This document shows, piece after piece, positions 15,467-22,329 of a stretch of 43,593 nucleotides of DNA (position 1 is its first letter; the number at the start of each line of letters is the position of its first letter). This DNA is from Frankiales bacterium. Lineage in GTDB: Bacteria; Actinomycetota; Actinomycetes; Mycobacteriales; SCTD01. The stretch is from the NCBI GenBank assembly GCA_025965475.1, contig JAOPWV010000033.1, positions 1 through 43,593 on the forward strand, in the 5' to 3' direction. Below the pieces are notes generated by a model. It saw only the letters and a list, made by a program, of their open reading frames with translations. It had not been told where the DNA came from and made no database searches. The translations under genes were made by a program, and so were the position numbers.

Positions 15467-17109
15467 CGGCCTCCACCACGTCGCCTGGACAACCCGAGGC
15501 GGCAGGCCCAGGCTCGCTGACCCACCGCCAGGTGCTGGTCGTGCTCTCGGGCCTGCTGCTCGGGATGTTCCTGGCTTCGCTCGACCAGACCATCGTCTCG
15601 ACCGCGATGAAGACCATCGGCGACCGGCTCAACGGCCAGACCGCGCAGGCGTGGGTCACCACGGCGTACCTCGTGACCTCGACGGTCAGCACGCCGCTCT
15701 ACGGCAAGCTGTCCGACCAGTACGGGCGCAAGCCGTTCTTCCTGTTCGCGATCGCCATCTTCGTCGTCGGCTCCATGCTGTGTGGCACCGCCAACTCGAT
15801 GTACACGCTCGCCGGGTACCGCGCCATCCAGGGCATCGGCGCCGGTGGCCTGATGTCGCTGGCGTTCGCCATCGTCGGCGACCTCGTGCCGCCCCGCGAG
15901 CGCGGCAGGTACCAGGCGTACTTCATGTCCGTGTTCGCGGTGTCCAGCGTCGCGGGTCCGGTCCTCGGCGGTTTCTTCGCCGGGCAGCAGTCGATCCTCG
16001 GGATCGACGGCTGGCGCTGGATCTTCTACATCAACGTGCCCATCGGGGTGCTCGCGCTCTTCGTCGTGCTGCGCAACCTGAACCTGCCGCAGCGCCGCTC
16101 GGCGCACCGCATCGACTTCCTCGGCGCCGGGTTGCTCACCGCCGGCGTCGTCCCGCTGCTGCTCGTCGCCGAGAAGGGCCGCGAGTGGGGCTGGGGCTCC
16201 GGGCTCAGCCTGGGCCTCATCGCCGTCGGCGTCGTCGCGCTGGTGCTGTTCGTCCCGCGGCAGGCCCAGATGGGTGAGGAGGCGATCCTCCCGCTGCGGG
16301 TGTTCCGCAACCGGGTCTTCACCGTATCCAGTGCCGTCAGCTTCCTCGTCGGTGCGGCGATGTTCGGCGGGCTGACGTCGCTGCCGCTCTACCTCCAGAT
16401 CGTGCGCGGCGAGTCGCCGACCCGCGCCGGCCTGCAGCTGATCCCGCTGATGGTGGGCATCATCGTGACCTCCGCCGTCTCCGGCCGGATCATGATGAAG
16501 ACCGGGCGCTACAAGATCTTCCCGATCCTCGGCACGGCGGTCATGTTCGCGTCGATGCTGATGTTCTCGACGCTGTCGGTCGACACGCCGCTGTGGCAGA
16601 CGATGACCTTCATGGCGGTCATGGGCGGCGGGCTGGGCCTGTCCATGCAGACCCTCGTCATCTCCGTGCAGAACGCACTCCCTCCCCGGGACATGGGCGT
16701 CGCCACCAGCTCGGTGACGTTCTTCCGTTCGATGGGTGGCACGTTCGGCGTCGCCATCGCCCTGGCCATCCTGTTCGGCTCGCTGATCGGCAACATCCGG
16801 GACCGGGCCGTTCAGGCGAACCTGCCGGCCGCTGTGCTCGCCAAGTTCCAGAACGCGACCGCGCTCAACGACACGTCGGTCATCGGGACCCTGCCGCCGG
16901 CCGTCCGCCGGGTCGTGCTCGAGGGCTTCGCGGACTCGATGGACACGGTCTTCCTGACCGTCGCCGTGCTGCTCATCCCCGCCTTCGTGCTCACCTTCTT
17001 CATCAAGGAGGTGCCTCTGCGCGCCCAGAGCGGCATCGCGGCCGCGCACGAGGACGCCACCAGCGAGGCCAAGCTCGACACGGTCAAGACCGAAACAGCC
17101 GTCCTCTAG
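15463..17109 (+). CDS. DHA2-family MFS multidrug exporter (EmrB/QacA type)
   Basis: A 548-residue, 14-helix exporter. Motifs include GMFLASLDQTIVSTAMKTI (helix 1), LYGKLSDQYGRKPFFL (motif A) and SVAGPVLGGFFAGQQ (motif C). A loop of about 60 residues near the C-terminus (RDRAVQANLPAAVLAKFQN) is typical of actinobacterial EmrB-like proteins. It is translationally coupled to the MarR gene and preceded by GGAGAA. Efflux of hydrophobic drugs or antiseptics is likely; the inducing ligand is unknown. Confidence 0.9.
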   Translation: MTASTTSPGQPEAAGPGSLTHRQVLVVLSGLLLGMFLASLDQTIVSTAMKTIGDRLNGQTAQAWVTTAYLVTSTVSTPLYGKLSDQYGRKPFFLFAIAIFVVGSMLCGTANSMYTLAGYRAIQGIGAGGLMSLAFAIVGDLVPPRERGRYQAYFMSVFAVSSVAGPVLGGFFAGQQSILGIDGWRWIFYINVPIGVLALFVVLRNLNLPQRRSAHRIDFLGAGLLTAGVVPLLLVAEKGREWGWGSGLSLGLIAVGVVALVLFVPRQAQMGEEAILPLRVFRNRVFTVSSAVSFLVGAAMFGGLTSLPLYLQIVRGESPTRAGLQLIPLMVGIIVTSAVSGRIMMKTGRYKIFPILGTAVMFASMLMFSTLSVDTPLWQTMTFMAVMGGGLGLSMQTLVISVQNALPPRDMGVATSSVTFFRSMGGTFGVAIALAILFGSLIGNIRDRAVQANLPAAVLAKFQNATALNDTSVIGTLPPAVRRVVLEGFADSMDTVFLTVAVLLIPAFVLTFFIKEVPLRAQSGIAAAHEDATSEAKLDTVKTETAVL

Positions 17110-17177
17110 GACGCCCACCTGCAGGACCGACGTCCGGTGCGGCCGCATGGAACACCATGCGCCGCGCCGGACGTTGA

Positions 17178-17202
17178 CTCCTCTGACAGACCGTCAGAGG
17201 AG
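17178..17202 (+). promoter_or_regulatory. Perfect 10-bp inverted repeat over the PAC2 gene ribosome binding site
   Basis: CTCCTCTGAC, a 5-nt spacer AGACC, then GTCAGAGGAG. The right arm contains most of the Shine-Dalgarno sequence AGAGGAGG, 5 nt before the ATG at 17209. It could be an RNA hairpin that masks the ribosome binding site or a DNA operator; the CTGAC-N5-GTCAG core resembles TetR-type sites. Confidence 0.6.
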
Positions 17203-17208
17203 GAACAC

Positions 17209-18123
17209 ATGCGCAGGCTCGACCCGAGCGAGCTGTTCGAGCTCGTGGCCGACCGGCCCGAGCTCGGGCAGCCGGTGCTCATCCAGGCGCTCGACGGGTT
17301 CGTCGACGCCGGCGGCGCCAAGCGGCTCGCCCGCGAGCACCTGCTCGCCACCCACGAGTCGACCGTCCTCGCGACCTTCGACGTCGACCAGCTGCTGGAC
17401 TACCGCGCCCGGCGGCCGGCGATGCTCTTCGTCGAGGACCACTGGGAGTCGTACGACGACCCGCAGCTGGCCATCCACCTGCTGCACGACGCCGCCGGTA
17501 CGCCGTTCCTCGTGCTCGCCGGTCCGGAGCCCGACGTGCAGTGGGAGCGCTTCACCGAGGCGGTGAGGATGCTCATCGACGAGCTCGGTGTACGGCTCAC
17601 CGTCGGCCTCAACGCCATCCCCATGGGCGTGCCGCACACCCGGCCGACCGGCGTGATCGCGCACGGCAGCCGCAAGGAGCTCACCGCGGCGTACGAGCCA
17701 TGGGTCAGCGCCGTCCAGGTCCCGGGCACGGCCGGCCACCTGCTCGAGTTCCGGCTCGGCCAGGCCGGCAACGACGCCATCGGCTTCGCCGTGCACGTGC
17801 CGCACTACGTGGCCCAGAGCGAGTACCCGGCAGCGTCCGCGGCCCTTCTCACCGAGGTCGCCAGCGCAACGGGCCTCGCGCTCCCCCTCGACGCGCTCGA
17901 GGAGGCGGCGGCGAGGACCCGGCTGGCCATCGACGAGCAGGTCGCCGGCTCTCCGGAGGTCGCCCAGGTGGTGCACGCGCTGGAGAACCAGTACGACGCC
18001 TTCCTCAGCGGGATGGCCTCGTCACTGCTCGTGGACGAGAGCGCGATGCCGTCCGCCGACGAACTCGGCGCCGAGCTGGAACGGTTCCTCGCGGAGCAGG
18101 CCAAGGAGCCTCCGCAGGGATAA
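17209..18123 (+). CDS. PAC2 family protein (proteasome assembly chaperone-like)
   Basis: A 304-residue PAC2-fold protein: LIQALDGFVDAGGAKRLAREHL near the N-terminus, the LDYRARRPAMLFVEDHWESYD segment, and LVLAGPEPDVQWERF. These match the actinobacterial PAC2 family named after eukaryotic proteasome assembly chaperones; bacterial function is not proven. The start at 17209 is fixed by AGAGGAGG; the track start at 17137 is an extension. The ribosome binding site lies inside a perfect inverted repeat. Confidence 0.88.
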   Translation: MRRLDPSELFELVADRPELGQPVLIQALDGFVDAGGAKRLAREHLLATHESTVLATFDVDQLLDYRARRPAMLFVEDHWESYDDPQLAIHLLHDAAGTPFLVLAGPEPDVQWERFTEAVRMLIDELGVRLTVGLNAIPMGVPHTRPTGVIAHGSRKELTAAYEPWVSAVQVPGTAGHLLEFRLGQAGNDAIGFAVHVPHYVAQSEYPAASAALLTEVASATGLALPLDALEEAAARTRLAIDEQVAGSPEVAQVVHALENQYDAFLSGMASSLLVDESAMPSADELGAELERFLAEQAKEPPQG

Positions 18124-18171
18124 CCTCCCGCGGGTGATCACGAAGCCCTTCAACGCCACGACGGCCGCCGC

Positions 18172-18774
18172 ATGACGACGGCCGTCGTGACGTTTCTGCT
18201 CGCCGGCGGGGTCCTCGTGATCCTGCCGGGCCCGGACTCCATGCTCATGCTGCGCGCGATCACCGTGCACGGCCGCGCCACTGCGCTCCGTACGGCGGCC
18301 GGGAGCCTCACCGGCCTGGTCGTCTGGGCCGTCAGCGCGTCGATCGGCCTGGCCGCGCTGCTCAAGGCCAGCGACGTCGGCTACACCGTCCTGCGCCTCG
18401 TCGGCGCGGCGTACCTGCTCACACTCGGGGTGCAGGCCCTGCGCCGCCGGTCCGCGGCGCCGCCCAAGGTCGGCGGCTTCCTGGGCGCGGGGTACCTCGC
18501 GGGCCTGGCCACCAACCTGTTCAACCCGAAGGTCGGGGTCTTCTTCGTGACGTTCCTGCCCGGCTTCGTCCCCGGGGGCGCGCCGGTCGGCCCGACCTCG
18601 CTGCTGTTCGGAGGGCTGTACGTGGTGGAGACCGCGCTGTACTTCGCGGTGATGCTGCTGCTCGTGGACCGGCTGGCCAGGGCCCTGCGCGACGACGTCG
18701 TCCGCCGGCGCATCGAGCGGCTCAGTGGCTGCGTGCTGATCGTGTTCGGGCTCCGACTCGCGACCGAGAGCTAG
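18172..18774 (+). CDS. LysE family amino-acid exporter
   Basis: A 200-residue membrane protein with about six hydrophobic segments. The N-terminal VLVILPGPDSMLMLRAITVHG is the LysE/RhtB signature (a PGP motif after the first helix), and the middle contains LATNLFNPKVGVFFVTFLPGF, also diagnostic. Such exporters release amino acids or related metabolites. The ATG lacks a clear Shine-Dalgarno sequence; it lies 48 nt after the PAC2 gene and may be co-transcribed with it. Confidence 0.88.
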   Translation: MTTAVVTFLLAGGVLVILPGPDSMLMLRAITVHGRATALRTAAGSLTGLVVWAVSASIGLAALLKASDVGYTVLRLVGAAYLLTLGVQALRRRSAAPPKVGGFLGAGYLAGLATNLFNPKVGVFFVTFLPGFVPGGAPVGPTSLLFGGLYVVETALYFAVMLLLVDRLARALRDDVVRRRIERLSGCVLIVFGLRLATES

Positions 18775-18843
18775 CCGCAGCAGCTGAACGCCACTGCTCC
18801 CGCGTACGCCCGAGGGCAGATGTGTCGGGACCGGGTGTGGGAC

Positions 18844-19044
18844 TCAGCCGCAGCAGCCGCCGCCGCAGCACCCGCCACCGGCGGCAGCCGGCGCGGAAGC
18901 CCCGCCCACCGCGACCGGGGTGAAGACACGGCTGGTCTCGGGGTGCCCGGCCGGGCACAGCTCGGCGACCACCGGGTCGGCGATGCTCCGCCGGACCTCG
19001 AACTGCGCGTCGCACTCACGGCACCGGTAGTCGTAGGTAGGCAT
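18844..19044 (-). CDS. FmdB-type zinc ribbon protein
   Basis: A 66-residue protein starting MPTYDYRCRECDAQFEVRRSI, the standard start of the FmdB regulatory family. Zinc ligands are CRECD and the later CPAGH. The tail GGGCCGGGCCG is rich in Gly-Cys and could bind additional metal. The track start at 19086 is too far upstream. It is probably leaderless, with TACCCT 6 nt before the ATG. The role of this family is uncertain. Confidence 0.85.
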   Translation of the reverse strand: MPTYDYRCRECDAQFEVRRSIADPVVAELCPAGHPETSRVFTPVAVGGASAPAAAGGGCCGGGCCG

Positions 19045-19050
19045 GCCTGC

Positions 19051-19056
19051 AGGGTA
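19051..19056 (-). promoter_or_regulatory. Probable leaderless -10 box of the FmdB-type gene
   Basis: TACCCT on the minus strand, 6 nt before the ATG at 19044. Confidence 0.45.
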
Positions 19057-19086
19057 GAGGCGGGTCATCGGGGCACAGTGGTGCAC

Positions 19087-20004
19087 ATGACGGTGATGCC
19101 CTCAGGCCAGCAGGTCGGGATCTCACACGGTAAGCAGCACGCCACCGTGGTGGAGGCGGGGGGCGGGCTGCGCACCTACGACATCGGGCAGCGACCGGTG
19201 CTCGACGGCTACGCGGCGCACGAGATGGTCACCGCGGCCCGGGGCCAGCCGCTGGTCCCGTGGCCGAACCGGCTGCACGGCGGGGCCTACACGTGGGACG
19301 GCCAGGCGCACCAGGTGCCGCTGGACGAGCCGGAGAAGGGCAACGCGCTGCACGGTCTGACGCGCTACCGCAACTGGGTCGCCACCGACCAGTCCGCCTC
19401 CGCGGTCACCATGAAGCTGCGGCTGCACCCCTCGCCGGCGTACCCGTTCACGCTGGACCTGGCCGTCCGCTACGCGCTCGGTGACGAGGGGCTGCTGGTC
19501 GAGACCACCGCCACGAACGTCGGACCCACGGCCGCGCCGTACGCCCAGGGCGCCCACCCGTACCTCACGGTCGGCGGGCTGGTCGACGACGCGGTGCTGA
19601 CCATCCCGGCCCAGACCTGGTTGCCGACCGACGAGAACCAGATCCCGACCGGGCGGGAGGCGGTGAAGGGGACGGCGTACGACTTCCGCGAGCCGCGCAA
19701 GATCGGCGAACTGCCGATCGACTACGCGTTCACGGACCTGCTGCGCGGCCCGGACGGGCTGGCCCGGGTCCGGCTGGAGTCCGCCCAGTCGCCCGACCAG
19801 GCGGTCGAGGTGTGGCTCGACGAGGGCTATCCCTACCTCGAGATCTTCACGGGGGACACCGTGCCGGACGTGGACCGTCGACGGCACGGCCTCGGCGTCG
19901 AGCCGATGACCGCCCCGCCGAACGCCTTCGTGACGGCTCAGGACCTGATCCGGCTCGAGCCGCACGAGACGGTCACCCGTCGCTGGGGCATCCAGGCCGG
20001 TTGA
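19087..20004 (+). CDS. Aldose 1-epimerase family protein
   Basis: A 305-residue galactose-mutarotase-fold protein. Expected active-site elements are visible: PLVPWPNRLHGGAYTW, the histidine in NALHGLTRYRNW, the histidine in AQGAHPYLTV, and the catalytic glutamate in LGVEPMTAPPNAF. It probably interconverts sugar anomers. ATG 19087 (MTVMPSG) was chosen because homology starts there; the track start at 18820 overlaps the FmdB gene on the other strand. The upstream signal is weak (CACAGT, 7 nt before the ATG). Confidence 0.87.
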   Translation: MTVMPSGQQVGISHGKQHATVVEAGGGLRTYDIGQRPVLDGYAAHEMVTAARGQPLVPWPNRLHGGAYTWDGQAHQVPLDEPEKGNALHGLTRYRNWVATDQSASAVTMKLRLHPSPAYPFTLDLAVRYALGDEGLLVETTATNVGPTAAPYAQGAHPYLTVGGLVDDAVLTIPAQTWLPTDENQIPTGREAVKGTAYDFREPRKIGELPIDYAFTDLLRGPDGLARVRLESAQSPDQAVEVWLDEGYPYLEIFTGDTVPDVDRRRHGLGVEPMTAPPNAFVTAQDLIRLEPHETVTRRWGIQAG

Positions 20005-20051
20005 TCCGTGTCGTTCCGTCCGATCTGCAGCGGTTGGGCGGCTTCCTGCAT

Positions 20052-20057
20052 TAGCGT
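20052..20057 (+). promoter_or_regulatory. Probable leaderless -10 box of the mau-like operon
   Basis: TAGCGT with a 7-nt spacer to the ATG at 20065, giving a likely promoter for the six-ORF operon 20065-23813. No Shine-Dalgarno sequence precedes this ATG, while the following genes are coupled by ATGA overlaps or a short gap. Confidence 0.5.
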
Positions 20058-20064
20058 CCCCTAC

Positions 20065-20595
20065 ATGCCAGCTGTCGCCGCGCCGTACCTCGCGGCGGCG
20101 CTGCTGCTCGTCGTCGCGGGCCTCGCCAAGACCCGCGACCCGCTCTCACTCGTGCGCGCCCTGCGGGCCGCCGGGCTGCGCGTGCGGGCCCCGCTCCTGT
20201 CCCGGTTCGTGCGGGTGGCCGCCGCAGCCGAAGCGCTCCTCGGATTCGTGGCGATCTGCCGGCCGGGCGGTCTGGTGGCGCTGGCCGTGGCCGCGTCGTA
20301 CGCCGGGTTCACCGCGTTCGTGATCCGCGCGATGCGCACCGGCAGCCCGCTCGCCTCGTGCGGCTGCTTCGGCAAGGCGGACACCCCGCCGACCGGCACC
20401 CACGCGGTCGTCACGGCCGTCCTCGCGGTGATCGCCCTCCTCGCCGCAACCCAGCCCGCCGGCCTGCTGCCCGAGCTCCTGGTGCATCAGCCGTGGGCCG
20501 GGCTGCCTCTGCTTGTCGTGACCGCCGTCCTCGGCTACCTCACCTACCTGTCCCTCGCCCTGCTCCCCCTGCTTTCCCGGCGGGCCGCTCGATGA
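20065..20595 (+). CDS. MauE/DoxX-like membrane protein
   Basis: A 176-residue, four-helix membrane protein. The pair of cysteines in ASCGCFGKADTPPTGTH (residues 99 and 101) is the MauE signature. MauE is needed in methylamine utilisers for disulfide formation in the methylamine dehydrogenase light chain. I start at MPAVAAPYLAAALLL; the track start at 20008 adds a poor N-terminus. First gene of a coupled operon whose last product has a MauA-like cysteine-rich domain, so its likely job is to pass electrons from those thiols to the membrane. Function is inferred. Confidence 0.83.
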   Translation: MPAVAAPYLAAALLLVVAGLAKTRDPLSLVRALRAAGLRVRAPLLSRFVRVAAAAEALLGFVAICRPGGLVALAVAASYAGFTAFVIRAMRTGSPLASCGCFGKADTPPTGTHAVVTAVLAVIALLAATQPAGLLPELLVHQPWAGLPLLVVTAVLGYLTYLSLALLPLLSRRAAR

Positions 20596-21224
20596 CCGCC
20601 CTCGTGGTGGGCCTGGCGCTGGCCGTCCTGATCCTCGGGGTTCTCGTGGCCGGGTTGCTGCGCAGCCATGCGGAGATCCTCAAGGCCCTGCACGAGCTGG
20701 GCGCCGGCCTGGAGCTGGACCGCACCGGGGATGGTCCGGGTCCGGTCCCCGTGACGATCGACGGCGTCATACCGCCCCGTCCGGCGGACGCCGCGGCCCC
20801 CGACACCCTGTCCGGGAGCACGCTGGACGGGGAGGCTGTGGCGTACTCGCTGCGCGGGGCCCCGACGCTGCTCGCCTTCCTCTCGTCGGGCTGCACCACC
20901 TGCCAGACCTTCTGGTCGGTTTTCCGCAAGGGCATCCCCGCGGTGCCGGCCGGCGCCCAGGTGCTCGTCGTCGTCCGCGACCTCGCCGAGGAGAGCGAGA
21001 GCGCGCTGCGCGAACGCGCACCGCGCGACGTACCGCTCGTCGTCTCGACCCAGGTCTGGGACACCCTCGACGTCCCCGGCTCCCCGTACTTCGTCCTGGT
21101 GCAGGACGGCCGGGTCGTCGGCGAGGGCTCCGGCGCCAGCTGGCCGCAGGTCGTCGACCTGCTCGGGCAGGCGCACGCGGACGACCGGCTGCGCTCGGCC
21201 CGGGCGCTGACCGAGAGCTCATGA
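20592..21224 (+). CDS. MauD-like membrane-anchored thioredoxin-fold protein
   Basis: A 210-residue protein with one N-terminal membrane helix (about residues 2-23) and an exported thioredoxin-like domain. The redox centre is SSGCTTCQTFW (cysteines 101 and 104) and the cis-proline loop is DVPGSPYFVLV. This matches MauD-type thiol:disulfide proteins, which are MauE partners. Its ATG overlaps the mauE-like stop (ATGA). It probably oxidises or isomerises disulfides in the cysteine-rich product of the operon. The exact direction of electron flow cannot be read from sequence. Confidence 0.83.
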   Translation: MTALVVGLALAVLILGVLVAGLLRSHAEILKALHELGAGLELDRTGDGPGPVPVTIDGVIPPRPADAAAPDTLSGSTLDGEAVAYSLRGAPTLLAFLSSGCTTCQTFWSVFRKGIPAVPAGAQVLVVVRDLAEESESALRERAPRDVPLVVSTQVWDTLDVPGSPYFVLVQDGRVVGEGSGASWPQVVDLLGQAHADDRLRSARALTESS

Positions 21225-21289
21225 TTCTGCTCCTGACCGGCCTCGCCGTAGCGGCGACGGCTGCCCTGCGCGCGACCTGGTCCCCTTGA
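21221..21289 (+). CDS. 22-residue hydrophobic microprotein
   Basis: Too short for the ORF track. The ATG overlaps the stop of the MauD-like gene (ATGA), and the ORF reads MILLLTGLAVAATAALRATW and ends at TGA 21287-21289. Residues 1-17 would form a single membrane helix followed by a positive residue. The stop lies inside GAGGTGA, the ribosome binding site of the next gene, so translation would be handed on. The overlap on one side and the contact with the next ribosome binding site on the other support a real gene. I know of no family. Confidence 0.55.
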   Translation: MILLLTGLAVAATAALRATWSP

Positions 21290-21298
21290 GGTGAATCG

Positions 21299-21877
21299 AT
21301 GCTGACGAGCATCAGCCCGCTAGGTGAGCGGGCCCGAGGCAACCGCTGGACGATCACGGCGACGGCGTACGTCGTCGGCTCCGTCCTGGGCGGGGCGACG
21401 GTCGGCGGGCTGCTCGGCCTGCTCGGGGACGTGCTGCTCCCCCGGGATGCGCCCGTCCTGCTGCTGGCCGCGGTGGTCTGCCTGCTCGCCGCCCTCGCCG
21501 ACCTGGCCGGGCTCCTGCCCCACGGCCGGCGGCAGGTCGACGAGGCCTGGCTGGACCGGTACCGCGGCTGGGTCTACGGCGTCGGCTACGGCTACCAGCT
21601 GGGCCTGGGCGTCGTGACGATCGTGACCAGCGCCGCGACGTACGCCGTCGTCGCCCTGTGTGCGCTGACCGGCAGCCTGGCAGGCGGGCTGGCGGTGGGC
21701 GCCACCTTCGGGCTGGTCCGCGCCCTCCCGCTGCTCGGGCTGCGCACGGCGACGAGTCCCGGCGCGCTGCACGTACTGGCCGCCCGGCTCGAGCGGTTCG
21801 GCGCCGCCGCCACGCGTACGACGGCCGGCCTCCTCGCCATGGCCTCGGCCGTCCTGCTGCTCGGGGCGACGACATGA
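21299..21877 (+). CDS. Polytopic membrane protein of the mau-like operon, unknown family
   Basis: A 192-residue protein with about five or six hydrophobic segments, separated by a central hydrophilic loop HGRRQVDEAWLDRYRGWVYG. The small-residue helices (GSVLGGATVGGLLGLLGDVLL, AGLLAMASAVLLLGATT) resemble CcdA/DsbD-like or small permease helices, but the expected CcdA cysteine pair is absent. Translation starts 9 nt after the microprotein stop, behind GAGGTGA. The position between MauD-like and substrate genes suggests a role in export or maturation. Function unknown. Confidence 0.72.
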   Translation: MLTSISPLGERARGNRWTITATAYVVGSVLGGATVGGLLGLLGDVLLPRDAPVLLLAAVVCLLAALADLAGLLPHGRRQVDEAWLDRYRGWVYGVGYGYQLGLGVVTIVTSAATYAVVALCALTGSLAGGLAVGATFGLVRALPLLGLRTATSPGALHVLAARLERFGAAATRTTAGLLAMASAVLLLGATT

Positions 21878-22329
21878 CGCTCGTCGCCGGGGGCCTGAGC
21901 CTGGAGCTGCCGCCCGGGTGGCAGGCCAGGATCCGCCGGCAGCCGCCGTCGCAGCCCGGGCACAAGGGCAACGTGCTGCTGCACGCGGCCTCCGTCGCGC
22001 TGCCCGCGAGCCGAGGCGACTTCGGCAGCGGCGTCGTCGAGACCCTGGGCCCGGACGACGCCTTCGTGGCGATGTTCGAGTACGACCCGCGGGACGACGA
22101 CAAGGTGCTGTTCGTCGCCCAGCGGCTGCCCGTCCCGCGGCCCTCGGACTTCTCCCCCGCCGTCCTGCAGCGCACGATCCGTGGCGGCACCGGAGCCCAG
22201 TGGTTCTTCTCCCTCGCCGGCCGGCCGTTCTCGCTCTACGCCGTGCTCGGCAGTCACGGCCGGCGGGCACCGGGCGCGACGAAGGTGGCCGCCCTCCTGC
22301 GCGGCCTGCAGATCGGGAGGGACGCATGA
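21874..22329 (+). CDS. Uncharacterised 151-residue protein of the mau-like operon
   Basis: A soluble protein without signal peptide or membrane helix; ATGA overlaps link it to both neighbours. It starts MTLVAGGLSLELPPGWQARI, and GLSLELPPGW recalls the opening strand of small beta-rich domains. No family is recognised and there are no cysteines, so it is not a thiol carrier. A cytoplasmic chaperone or escort for the following Tat substrate would fit the context, because Tat substrates are often proof-read by a neighbour gene product. This is a guess. Confidence 0.72.
   Translation: MTLVAGGLSLELPPGWQARIRRQPPSQPGHKGNVLLHAASVALPASRGDFGSGVVETLGPDDAFVAMFEYDPRDDDKVLFVAQRLPVPRPSDFSPAVLQRTIRGGTGAQWFFSLAGRPFSLYAVLGSHGRRAPGATKVAALLRGLQIGRDA

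Noticed and set aside
14836-17148. 770-residue minus-strand ORF opposite the MarR-exporter operon
   Set aside because: Low-complexity His/Asp/Arg/Glu-rich translation typical of antisense frames in high-GC DNA; the plus strand encodes clear MarR and MFS proteins.
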